From Basidiobolus meristosporus CBS 931.73 (Eukaryota > Basidiobolomycota > Basidiobolomycetes > Basidiobolales > Basidiobolaceae), in NCBI GenBank assembly GCA_002104905.1, contig MCFE01000001.1:186001-250000 (forward strand): a stretch of 64,000 bases of DNA, given 5' to 3'. Shown here piece by piece: positions 34,384 through 45,100 of the stretch. A program made the position numbers and the translations under genes. The notes beneath the pieces were generated by a model. The model was not told the DNA's origin, made no database searches, and saw only the letters and a list, made by a program, of their open reading frames with translations. Numbering within the stretch: the first letter of the stretch is position 1; every line of letters starts with the position of its first letter.

Positions 34384-35224
34384 AAGATTTGGTCTCAAAA
34401 GATGTTGGAAGATTTGCCAAGTTTGCTTCCATAATCATCACAATCCATGGGTTGGAGAAGATCCATAGAGGTCATAAGGGCAAGTTAAAATAACAGGGCA
34501 AGGGTATAGACAATGCTAATTTTAGCTTGCATGGGGAAATATTTGGATCCTAGAATATGTGGATCTTTGGGGGAGATGATGTTTTCAGAGTTGATCATGG
34601 TGGCCATGAAGATGGTGGAGAAAGTATTTACATGAAAATGGTTGGCATCAAGGAGGGCATGTATTTTGTAAATTTTATTGAAGTCAAAATCAAGATTATT
34701 CAGGATCCAATAGAGCCATAAAGATGGGTAGAGGAGATGTCTAGATAAAGGTCAACGGAATTTTCAATGCAAGCACATAATGGGAGAAGGGAGTCCCTGA
34801 AGCGGTTTTTGCAGGAGACAACATTATCAGCAGCGGAGATGTAAGGGACAACAATGTTGCATAATTTTGAATTAGAGGTACATGTTCAATGCCATCAATG
34901 AAGTAGTATCCTCTGTGGTTAATAAGGGGGAGTTTGCAGACAAGCTGGCTGTTGTGGTGCATGGGATGTCCTTTCCAAGTTATACGTTGAGCAATTGCAT
35001 CATGAGGGTGAATTTTAGGGGGAATAAATTTTGTGTCATGACCAAATTTTTCCTTGAGCTAGATTTGAATTTTTGCAAGACATAAGTGTGGGAGTGGGAG
35101 ATGTTAGCATTGAAACCATATTTGTCAAAAAATTCTGTAGGATGTTGGTACAGGTATGGAAGAGAGAGGGGTGCATGATAACCTGATGGATATGAGTGGT
35201 TAAGGGTAATGTCATTTAATCCTT
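34384..35224 (-). pseudogene. RPB2-like RNA polymerase subunit, N-terminal third
   Basis: This continues the pseudogene across the copia-B insertion. GYYFIDGIEHVPLIQ near 34870-34920 is the protrusion/lobe signature (cellular form G-Y-F-I-x-G-x-E-K). It is preceded by a stretch matching the usual N-terminal region. DDYGSKLGKSSN near 34405-34440 corresponds to the DDRDxxGxKR motif before the fork. The spacing between these two motifs is about 160 codons, shorter than in cellular subunits. With the other part, about 885 codons are preserved, against roughly 1,100-1,200 in cellular RPB2. Stops occur near 34700 and 34530. The 5' end is lost at the gypsy fragment. Confidence 0.82.
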
Positions 35225-35665
35225 ATACACAAGAGAGCATTGCCATTGCATATTTCTAACACATTATTGACCATCCTCTGAAATGTAATAGTGGCATGGC
35301 ACAAGCCAAAGGCAAGTTAAATGCATCTGAATAATTCAAACCATGTTGTGAAAGCAGACTTAGGGTGACCATCTGGGGCTACACCTGTATTCAGTATCAA
35401 GAGACCAAATCAAGAGTGCCAAAATATTTAGCCCCAACTTACCTGTCCAAGAGTTGGTCTATCTGTTACAGTGGATACATATCTTTCCCAGTGACTATGC
35501 TCTCTTTCTGATAGTTGATGCAAAAACATTGCTTTTCATCCTTCTATGGGAACTATCATTGTGGGGTAGGCCCACAAAGAGTGGTCTAGATAGTGAGGTC
35601 ATCCTTTGATAAAGTTTCCATTATTTTTTTGACATAAGTGGTGTCAGTTTTTGCTTTACTTCAGG
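35225..35665 (-). pseudogene. Ty3/gypsy reverse transcriptase fragment
   Basis: On the minus strand the order is CFCINYQKES (near 35515-35545), a D-x-YPL block, KSAFTTW near 35340-35360, and AFGLCHATITFQRMVNNVLE near 35245-35310. This is the gypsy fingers/palm series ending in FGL-NAP-TFQR. It is a different gypsy lineage from the element at 20817-25119. It has stops and is truncated on both sides. Confidence 0.75.
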
Positions 35666-35669
35666 TCTA

Positions 35670-37610
35670 GGTGCCGTGGCTGATTTGATAGAAACAATGA
35701 CCCAATGAAATCAGGAAATAGTCCAGAAACAGAATGAGTGGGAAATACATGTAGAGCAATCTATATGCCAGGTAGAGAAAGCAGTATCTTTGCTGTAAAG
35801 AAGGAACTCAGGTAGCTCATTGTCACAGCCAATAATTGAGCAATTTCCTGGTGTAACTGCAGAGGAACATTGTACAGTCTTTGTAGCACAACAACCATTT
35901 CCAAAGATAAAGCCCACAGAAAAACCAATCACAGTATGGGAGGGAGACAATGCGGTGTTTATACCAAGGCATAAAAGTCAGAAAACATTGAAGATCTGTG
36001 AAGCCATTGAGTGCAATAATGAACAGTGGTCCAATATTCAAGAGGCTGTCAGAAGTCTAACACACAATCACCTTAAGGCTGGCATACAATGGGACCATCA
36101 GGAACTCAAGGCCAAGCAGAATGCACTTGACTTATTCCATGAGTATTATCCTGGATTCAAACAGGCAAACAGATTTCTGGCCAGCATTAGTATGCTAAGA
36201 AAGTATCTTATGAGTAGTAGAAACTATCAAAGGCAGAGGAACAAGGGTGCCATGGCTAAAAACCAGCAGCTTTCTCATGAGCCCATTACAAGCAGGGCTA
36301 AAAGCTCCAGACAAGTGTCAAAGAGATGTCAGGTAGCTGGCAGAGTGCCAATTAGGGACAATCAGGTGGACACAGATGCTCTGGCACTACATTAATCAAG
36401 TAAAAAGCATAGTACCACTCAAGAAGCACTCAGTCAAAGTAGCAGTGAAGGACCTGGCAGTGATGACACCAGTGTCAATTACAGGAGCCCATCACAGCTA
36501 CAGTTGAGAGCTTGAAACATATGGAAATGAAACAACAGGTTGCCAGAAGCGTACCAGCAAGGGACAAGCAGGCCAAAACAGATGCATCAGAGCAGAATTT
36601 ATCAAGTAGAGAATGTAGTTCTTTACAAGAATCACTCAGACAAAGTAGCAGTGAAAGACCTGGCAGTGATAGAGGAAAAGGTAAAGGGAAAAATGTCTAT
36701 CCAAGCCTGAGACAGGGAGGCATGCCAAAAAACTGCAGTTCTTGCCAATTAAAACCACAAACCCAGAACAGACTGAATCCCACCATAGCCAAGAAGAATT
36801 ACCAACAAGAAAGCAGCTGTTTTTACAAGAGCCTGAAGCCTAGCCTGCTGGGTTATACTCCAGCAAGGTAGATGAGTTTGCTGACAAAGGCAATTTGTCT
36901 ACCACAGCCTCCACATCCTCCATTGTTGAGAGAGTGCAGATCCCACTGACAGACAAGGCTTTTATGATCTACTGCTTGAGTGTTTAAGTAAGATCAGTTT
37001 TTAGTTAAATCAATTAAGTATATGCTTAGCCTACCAGTACATCAGTGTAATCTATCAAATCAGTAGTATTAGTCAGCAGATGAATTAGCAGATCCTTATC
37101 AAACAGAAATAGTTATATTAAGTAGGATCTAATTGGGTGATGATGATACAGTCAAATGGGTCATCAGCCACAGCCTACATTAGGAAATACAATTAGTCAG
37201 CAAATGATCTGGCAAAATGTATATAAGGAGCTGCTGGAACCTCATTAAAAAGCAGTTCAAGTATTAGTGAATACAATACTGACTAAACTCCCTATTCCTC
37301 TACAACTCTTATACCAAGACTTGTAGCAAGGCTACAACATCAAGAGCTCAAAAGACTATCATAATTCCTTCAGTGGAATTTTGGAACACCAATAGGCATA
37401 CCAAGAGGTTGCAGCACTTCTTCAAGAGCTGTGCTCAAGAAAACACACTGGAATATTGCAAGGATTTATTGCAAAGACTGGCAGATGAGGTGCTAGACCT
37501 TGCAGTGCCAGCTGAAGACCAGGACATGTGGGAATCAGTGAATGAACAGTGGCATAAAGCCATTGGGTTCCTGCCAAAGTTGTGAAACCAGAGCATTATA
37601 GCAGAAATGC
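35670..37610 (+). pseudogene. Tnp2-companion gene, copy C
   Basis: It lacks the N-terminal ~110 codons. An open stretch (35820-36395) encodes the helical block AIECNNEQWSNIQEAVRSLT and the first basic repeat. The second repeat (RSVPARDKQAKTDASEQNL) follows near 36540-36620. The Gly/Lys tract GKGKGKN follows near 36680. A gypsy solo LTR interrupts at 36961-37328. The C-terminal block (MEFWNTNRHTKRLQHFFKSC and following) is open at 37373-37585. Because it is better preserved than other copies, it shows the C-terminal half clearly. Confidence 0.78.
36961..37328 (+). repeat. gypsy solo LTR
   Basis: It matches the gypsy LTR at 24750-25119 in the opposite orientation and ends TTGTAGCA. A perfect 5-bp duplication AGGCT flanks it (36956-36960 and 37329-37333). 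No internal gypsy sequence remains, so it arose by LTR-LTR recombination. Confidence 0.93.
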
Positions 37611-38041
37611 TTATTGAGTGTGGGGTGGGCTTAATGTAAGTGCAGAGTAGAGGGACTTGTATAGGTTAATATAATTGGTAATTGAGGTACAACTGAAGTT
37701 TCAATAGAAGTAAATCAATTTGTATGCATGAGATGTAAGAGAAACAGTTGAGTCAGGAAGTAAGGAGTATGAAAAGAGGCACTAGCCAATCAATGCACAC
37801 AAATATAGGAGGTGACAGAGTGTCCTGGATCAGAAAGTGAGCAAATTGGCAGGGTACCAATCAAAAGCTACTTATACATTGTTGTGATAAAAATTTTTGA
37901 CCAAGTTTTTTGTAAAATTTGGGGTGCAATTATTTTTCAAAGGTCTCTGGACTGTGTCCTGACAGAATCAGTACCTCTTAGTCACAAGACTTTAACTTTG
38001 CAATGGCCTTTTGATGGGATCATTGCAATAATTTTTCATAT
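37611..38041. repeat. terminal region of Tnp2 element copy C
   Basis: This non-coding end follows the companion gene. It shares with the other copies the block GGCCTTTTGATGGGATCAT (near 38003-38021) and ends ATAATTTTTCATA, the decayed terminal repeat. It runs straight into transposase DNA of another copy, which suggests insertion of one Tnp2 element into another. Confidence 0.7.
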
Positions 38042-38438
38042 GGTCTGCACATTCTCTCTGTGGGAAGATAATGTACTTAGAGTTGGTGTTTGGGTAATAA
38101 CAATAAGTGTGAGTTATGCAGCAAGGTGCCAATATAGAATTATCAACTGGCTGGCAAGATTATATTGGTACAGTAATTACCAATGAATTGTCAAATATGA
38201 CTTGTGTGGCAAAACACTTTACTGTGATCCTTATAATACTTCCTATACTGTCTGTGTGCTTTGTGGCTGAGTGGCTTGCCAAAATAGCCAAATGGTCTTT
38301 TTTTACTTTCTTACAGTGTTGAATCAGATTAGTCTGGTCCATGGGGCAAACAGTTTGACCTTTAACAATGTAATGCTATTAAATCACTTTTTGGTCAATA
38401 TTCATCTGAATTTAAGACAGTCTTGTATATGAGACATT
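38042..38438 (-). pseudogene. Tnp2 transposase fragment, element D
   Basis: It matches 6360-6430 and then jumps to the N-terminal part (7530-7800) of copy A, so an internal deletion removed the middle. The start region (near 38335-38345) is recognisable. It is cut at 38439 by Harbinger-2. The sequence after that insertion, from 42926, continues the divergent intergenic region. Confidence 0.75.
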
Positions 38439-38621
38439 AGACTTGTTTTGTTGGATAGTGTCAAATAGTGCCAGCCTGTTTATAGTGCTGGATCAATCTG
38501 GCACCCTACAGCACTATCTGGCACTATAATTTCTACTATGATGCCAGTAGTACAACACAGTTACTGGAAATTTTACTCAATCTTACTTATGTTGCTCAGA
38601 GTAGTGCTTTCCTTGCTTTAT

Positions 38622-39503
38622 TTACTCTTTATAATGCTCCAGACTCATTTCTCTCAGTGGATGTCTTGTATAAGCATACTGTGCATCAATAAGTATCTTA
38701 ACTACTTGACCTATTCTGCTGTTTTCTCCTATATATGACTTTCCTCTGTATCTACCTGCCAATATGCTGAATATCTTCAGATATCCAAATGTGTGCTCTA
38801 CCCTCACTCTGAAATGATTAAATATCTCATTGTAGAGCTTCTGCTTCCTGCTAAGCACATCATTCCTTGGCTTCCTATAAGCTGTAATACATCCTAATCT
38901 GTGACAATCCTCTCCCATATAGGCTAAGTTCGCCATACATTTCTCCCGTCTATGGAATTCAGGATGATTCTCTACCCAGAGTGCTTTGACATGCCTACTT
39001 CCAGCAAATGGTCCACTAAACCAGAAGATGTTAACCTCAATATCAGACAGTGCTTGAAACTTCACACAGTGTGCCTTGTACTTGCCAGAATAAAAGTGCC
39101 TCTGCCCTCTGGAAGGTCTGTTAATCCTCACTGGGAAGGTATTTAAAATACTCCTGGTATGGAACCTGTAGCTGAACACTCTGGGATATGGAAGTCTATT
39201 GGAGCTTCTGAACCTAGTATTCCACGCTTGCTATAAGTCATTCATACACTCTGCAAGGTGGTTCTCCATTGCTGTCAGCTGGGAATGAAAGCTTCTAGGA
39301 CTTTTGTTGCCATGGATGGTGGGATGAAACCTTGTAGGGCAATAGTGCTTGTAATAGCAGAGAAGCTTAACAAGGGATCTCCTTGTGTAGATTGGGGTAA
39401 ATGGTCCACGGTACTTGGAATAGATCTCCTCCAGTGTGTCAAAAGGAAATCCAGTGGCAGTGAACGGATTGATGAGAAAAGACCATTCAGATGAGTAAGT
39501 CAT
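38622..39503 (-). pseudogene. PIF/Harbinger-like DDE transposase, Harbinger-2
   Basis: This is 294 codons in a single frame from 39503, broken by one stop at 39231-39233. It has the N-terminal block GPFTPIYTRRSLV, then NTFPVRINRPSRGQ, SGKYKAHC, SGPFAGSRHVKAL and RVRVEHTFGYLK. Compared with Harbinger-1, the first Asp is Asn and the second is Val, so only the Glu of the triad remains. This gives the best view of the full protein length. It ends LEHYKE. Confidence 0.88.
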
Positions 39504-39955
39504 ATTAAAATTGGTGGATGATTGTATGGGGGTGGTTTGAATTGATTCAGCATAATCTGCATTATTTATCTGATTTTTAATGCATTATGATTAAATCTTC
39601 ATCAATTGTCATGTATTCCATCATTATGTTGCAAAAATCTTCTGCAAACAATGCCTTGGTACTTTTATTGATGCTTTACTCATAGGTCTATAATCAAATA
39701 GGAAATCTGCAATTGATGTGATCTGATCTGTGTCAACACATTCCAAGATTCATCATGCATAATGTATGGAATATTTAACAATCACTTTAGTCTTCATATA
39801 TATTTCATATAAGACCAGATTGATGCCAATATACTGCTGTATAAGTATCCAAATCCATTCCTATAGTCCCCATACCAAGTCTCAACTCACCTTTAGTACA
39901 ACAGAGACAAAACCCATGCCCCAGCTCACAAGCACAGTCTGGACCAAAAAAGTCA

Positions 39956-42184
39956 ATGTTGGATCCATTTGAGTTGTTGCCAAATGATTTTAGTATGGCC
40001 CAAGTGTCTATGATGAGCCTTCATACAGATATTTGGGCACTACTGATTAATCTAGCAGAACTAGATACCTCAGAGAGTCAACAAAGATGGAAGTATTTGA
40101 ATAGAAGCTGTGGCATGAGTTCTACATCAAGATGCCAGCCAATGTATGTAAGAAGATATATAACAAGACAAGTGTTGGAATCAAGAATGAGCTGAGAGTG
40201 AGGGGATTTGATGAAGAAGCCATGCGGGATCAATTTTGCGCGCAATTTGCACAGTACAGGCTGGACGCGTCTGTTTGTGCCTCAACTTTGGAAGCCAAAG
40301 AGATTTGGAATGAGTTTTTGCCTCAAATGACTATTGTACTACATGATATAGTAGTAGAGCTAAGTGGCTTCCAAGAGCAATATACACAGGACTCATCCAG
40401 GCAACAGCTCCAAAGTATCAGACAGAGAGTAAGTGAATACCTTGAGGAATCAGATGGTGAGCTTCAGGAGGAAGAATACAGACCAAAAGCAACATTGTCC
40501 AGATTGCGCCAGCATGCCTTACTGGATTCCTTGCCATCTCTTGCAACCACAGCGCACTGGCGCACATCAGTCCAGACTACGCCAACACCCTTTACCAGAA
40601 TGCCCCGCTGTGGTGGTGTATAAGTCCAAGGGAGAGATAGGTCCAACACTTCTCAAGTGTTTTGTGTGTGGGGTGTTCACTGGGTGCAATAACCTCTGGC
40701 AAAAGCTTGCTAGGAATACTTGGGTTCTGTCTCTAATCTAATGTGAAGGGGAATAAAGCCACAAGCTTGTCAAGGGAAAACTATTGAGCTACAATCCCCA
40801 ACTTAGTTGGTGTCTTAACAAAAGTATGTGCTGGGTTCAGTGTCCTTTGAGATGACAATGTACTAAAGCTTCCAAAGTCAAAACAACTGTAAACTCCACC
40901 AGCAGGGACTTGATAAGAATGCAGCTTTGGCCAATAGTTACAAAGACAGAAAAGTATCTTTTCCTGTACAAGAACAAACTTGGGAAAGAATCAAATATAA
41001 TAAAAGATACCTACTCTGAGTATTCCTCACAAGTAGTGCCTCCAAGGTCAGTTGGCTGTCAGCGCGGTTTCCTGGGAGTGTCCTGTGGTCTAGGGTTGGA
41101 AGTTCAGGTAGCAGCAGGTAGCAGTGATCACACTAATCAACAAGTTGGTATATTGATAAAAGGGATGATGATTTATTGTTGAGGGATAGCCTCCCTTATA
41201 TACTTTTCTCACTGGCTAAGTGATTACTAATCATGGTGTTCCAGAAGGTTCCAGAGACCAATAGAAATCTTAATGACATCAGAATGACCTAAGAATGTTC
41301 TAAGTAGGTGCCGGAAGGTTCTAAGAGGCACAGCACATCCAACCAATCAGGAAACAGTATTCTGAAACCTGTGTAACATAGGGATACCATATATGGTATG
41401 GAAATGGTAGGGATGGTGACACGGGCTGATCATGTGTCATGGGTACTGGCGCGGGTACTTGCCTAATATAGAAGTACTTATAGCTAGTAATCTTACATAA
41501 AGTGAGGGGTAACTTATGCAATAAGGTAAGCAGGTGTGATAGTCAACCGGCTTATGGGATAGTACTGATTGGGTAAGACAAATGGGATAAAACTAAAATA
41601 AGTGTAGTAGAGTTATAGGGAAGTAGAAAATAAGGGAATGAGCACATCTGTCAGTGGGTGTCACTGTCACCCCACTACACCGCATTGAGACAATGTGTGT
41701 TGGGTCAATGTGCATGCTTCAGAGCAAAACTACCAGAACTTGCCAAACTGCTCATTTAAACACAAGTCCATTGAAGCGGTCCAAGTTGTGTCAACATGCA
41801 GCATCACATCAAACTCAGCCAAGAGCCATCTCAACATGTCAAGTTGTGCCTGCACATGCCGTTTTGCCTGACCATCAGCAAGTTACTTCTGGTGAACTGA
41901 CTGATGATAACCAACATGAAGTGCCTCAACCACCAGAGCCCTTGGCAAGTAAAAGAACACGTCAGCGTGTGGCATTCCAGGCTGGTTCAGGTGGTTCAGA
42001 CGGAGCAATTCAGCGTGGCCATGCTGCAGCATTGCACTCATCAACTATGAGGCAAAATACTGACTACAAATACACAAGTAGCCAAGAAGATAGTCAGCCA
42101 GGAAGTAGTAAAGGTGTTCAGAGTGAGTCACTACCAAGTGCTTCAGTAGTAATCCCTGTAAGAAAAAAACCCAGGAGAAGATGA
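39956..42184 (+). pseudogene. Myb/SANT-like protein of Harbinger-2
   Basis: It starts at 39956. The Myb/SANT-like domain (DIWALLINLAEL, QQRWKYL, YNKTSVGIKNELRVRGFDEE) is split by a frameshift near 40110. The downstream part is open: a helical region (EIWNEFLPQMTIVLHDIVVELSGFQEQ) and an acidic stretch (EYLEESDGELQEEEY). A family-X solo LTR sits at 40609-41679. After it, 41684-42184 continues with a Gln/Ser-rich segment and the basic C-terminus KKPRRR before a stop. The protein would be about 385 codons. It probably binds the transposon ends with the transposase. Confidence 0.8.
40609..41679 (-). repeat. family-X solo LTR, complete
   Basis: It runs from TGTGGTGGTG to CCCCACTACA (on minus TGTAGTGGGG...CACCACCACA), 1071 bp, with a 4-bp duplication CCGC (40605-40608 and 41680-41683). 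It interrupts the Myb-like gene in its coding part. The TG...CA ends argue for an LTR. No internal region remains, so the superfamily is unknown. Confidence 0.85.
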
Positions 42185-42925
42185 TGCAATTGTTTTGAAT
42201 TGCTATTATTTGTAATGATCCTGGCAACCCATTTTTTTTGCATTCCAAATCAAGCCATTGCAAATCAGTGATCATTAAATTTTTGTTGTAAGTAGTATTA
42301 AGGTTGTCTCACATTTGAGACAGAACCCCTATAAACAATACCCTGCATATATATACATCATCTGTAATACTAGTGCAGCTATTGGATCTGTTTTGCACCT
42401 ACTCAATTGCTTGAGTGCTAGCTATGACATCTTGTCCAATCACTAGGATCAGGGATTTACTTGCTCAATGGGCAAAATAGGATATTTAATGGTGAATCAG
42501 GTAGCTTGTTTAGTAGTCAATGAGCCAATTGGGGGCTGCCAGCTTCAGGATACTTTTGGACCAATTAACCACTGAGATACCGTCCAATTGGAGTGATGGT
42601 AACCAAGATGGTAAGTATCATTGTAGTTTATAGTGTGATACACATTTATTTCCATTTACATTAAAGAAACATATCCAAATATTGGGTTTACCTGCTATAA
42701 TAGCGGTATCCAATTGCGCACATGATGCATACATTACAACTTGGCGCAATCATCTGTGCCAACCTCATTGTGTCAGATTGTGCCATAGTGTACAAGATTA
42801 TCCCACATAGTGCAAAATTGTCCAAGAACAATTCTGCCTACTGGTAGCAATAATATTGCACCCAATTACTCTTTACAACCACAGATTGTGCTGCGTGCCC
42901 TGACATGGTACAATGGAACAAGTCT

Positions 42926-45100
42926 ATTGCACCTGCATTAATGTAAGATTCATTGATGACCTATCATAGTAAGCATCAAAAATAAAGTTGTGGCACCACA
43001 TACTCATGTATATGTAACACTATTTCTCCTTTGGTTTGACTTACTTCCATATATTTACCGCCAAAAAACAAAGCAAAGTTGTCTGGTTCCCAAGCAAACA
43101 TCACTGCTGATAGCAGCAGAAGAACAGTTGGACAACAGCTTGCTTTAATGTTCAGTGCAACAAGCAGGGCTACATCAAAAAAAGGTCATGTTGACTGTGT
43201 GCCCACTGAAGGTAATAATGCAGACTCCTCAGGCTCTCAGTCAAGTAGGCAATTTAGAATTTCCACCAAGCCACAAGCTCTCCATTATGGTCAGGCAAAT
43301 GAGTATGTAGCAAACACAGTACCCTCACTTGAAGACCAGCAAGTGGCAGTCATAATATAACCACCACCTATATTAGCAAGTATGTTGTCAGATCACACCA
43401 AAGCATTGATGAAGCAATTAGGTGCATTGGCTGACAGGATAGATGCAATGGCCCAGAGAAATCAGGAAATAGTCCAGAAACAGGATGAGTGGTAAATACG
43501 TGTAGAGCAATCTATATGCCAGGTAGAGAAAGCAGTATATTTGCTGCAAAGAAGGAACTCAGGTAGCTCAATGCCATAGCCAAGAACTGAGCCATTTCCT
43601 GGTGTAACAGCGGAGGAACACCATACAGTCTTTGAAGCACAACAATAGTGCCTAAAGATAAAGCCCACAGAACAGGCAATCACAGCATGGGAGGGCAACA
43701 GTGTGGTATTTATACTAAAGCCTAAGAATCAAAAGTCATTGAGGATCTGTGAAGCCATTGAGTGCAATAATGAAGAGTGGGCTAACATTCAAGAGGCCAT
43801 CAGAAGTCTAGCATGCCATCACCTTAAAGTTGGCATACCATAGGACCATCAGGAACTCAAGGTCAAGCAGAATGCACTTGACTTATTCCATGCACATTCT
43901 CCTGGTTTCCCAATGGGCAAACAGATTTTGGGCCAGCATTGGTATGCCAAGAGAGTATCTTAGAATAGCAAAAATCATCAAAGGCAGAAGAACAAGGGTG
44001 TCATGACTAAAAACCAGCAGCTTCCTCAAGAGCCAGTTACAAGCAGGGCCAAAAGCTTCAAGCAAGCTTCAAAGAGACATCAGGTAGCTGGAAGAGTGCC
44101 AATAAGGGACAAGCAGGCAGACACAGATGCAACAGCACAACATTTATAAAGGAAGAAGCCTAGTACCACTAAGGAACTCAGTCAAAGTAGCAGTGAAGGA
44201 CCTGGCAGTGATAAAAACCAGTGGCTTTTGCAGGAGCCCATCACCACTATGGCTGGGCACTTGAAATACACAGAAAAGAGACGTCAGGTTGCCAGAAGAG
44301 TGCTAGCAAGGGACAAGCAGGCCAAAACAGATGCATCCAAGTAGAATTTATCAAGGAGAAAATGTAGTTCATTACAAGAAGCACTCAGACAGAGTAGCAG
44401 TGAAAGACCTGGTAGTGATAGAGGAAAAGGTAAAGGGAAAATGTTCACCCAAGCCTGAGACAGGGAAGCATGCAAAGAAAACTGCAGCTCTTGCCAATTA
44501 ATGCCGCAAGCCCAAAACTGACTGAATCCCATCATAGCCAAGAAGACTACCAACAAGATTGCAGCTGTTTTGACAAGAGTTGGAAGTGCAGCCAGTTGAG
44601 TAACACTCCTGCAAGGTAGATGAGTTTGTAGAAAAGGCAATTTTTCTACTACAGTCTCCACATCCTCCATTGTTCATGGAGTAGAGATCCTATCAACAGA
44701 CAAGGCTACAACATCCAGAGCTCAAAAGATTATCACAATGCCTTCAGTGGAATTTTGGAGCATTAATTGGCAGACCAAGAGGTTGCAGCACTACTTCAAG
44801 AGCAGTGCTCAAGAAAATACACTTGGATATTCAATGGATTTACTGCAAACACTGGCAGATGAGGTGCTGGACCTTACAGTGCCAGCTAAAGACCAGGACA
44901 TGTGGGAACCTGTGAATGTACAGTGGCACAAAGCTGTGGGATCCCACCAAAGTCATGGAACCAGAGTGTTGCAGCAGAAATACCTATTGAGTGGTGGATT
45001 CTAATGGAGCTACTTGCTGAGTGTGGGGTTGGGCTTAATGTTAGTGTAGGGTTTGGGGACTTGTATAGTTCAATACAATTGGCAATTGAGGTATAACTGA
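42926..45100 (+). pseudogene. Tnp2-companion gene, element D
   Basis: Coding would begin near 43056, but the start codon is mutated (TTACCGCC where other copies have ATGCCGCC or ATGCCACC). Blocks in order are the Ser/Gln-rich N-terminus (43079-43360), the helical block near 43740-43830, two basic repeats (RVPIRDKQADTDA, RVLARDKQAKTDA), GKGKGK near 44430, and the C-terminal block (MPSVEFWSINWQTKRLQHYF to IEWWILMELLAE, 44738-45070). Frameshifts and stops abound. Confidence 0.78.

Larger units (their letters stand above)
38439..42925. mobile_element. Harbinger-2, carrying a solo LTR
   Basis: Ends are AGACTTGTTTTGTTGG and GTACAATGGAACAAGTCT with a perfect ATT duplication (38436-38438 and 42926-42928). 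The flanking intergenic sequence of Tnp2 element D is continuous across it, compared with 7825-7840. It lies inverted relative to Harbinger-1. Transposase (minus) and Myb-like gene (plus) diverge. Excluding the LTR at 40609-41679 it is about 3.4 kb, the same as Harbinger-1. Around 40200-40620 it keeps far more CpG than the surrounding copia DNA. Confidence 0.93.

Noticed and set aside
28241-35224. Functional RNA polymerase gene with the copia as an intron-like insert
   Set aside because: Stops and frameshifts occur in both parts in addition to the 4.3-kb retrotransposon, and both ends of the gene are truncated.
40609-41679. DNA transposon with GGTGTAGTGGGG-type inverted repeats
   Set aside because: The two ends share only a weak inverted match, whereas TG...CA ends with a CCGC duplication fit a solo LTR.
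10416-42925. A 32-kb composite transposon bounded by inverted AGACTTG ends
   Set aside because: Each end has its own partner about 3.4 kb away (5.1 kb with the gypsy insert) with a matching 3-bp duplication, so these are separate elements.
43462-43698. Minus-strand frames opposite the companion genes (also near 8369, 35711 and 57854)
   Set aside because: They recur only because the companion gene recurs, lie antisense to its conserved protein blocks, and show no family features.
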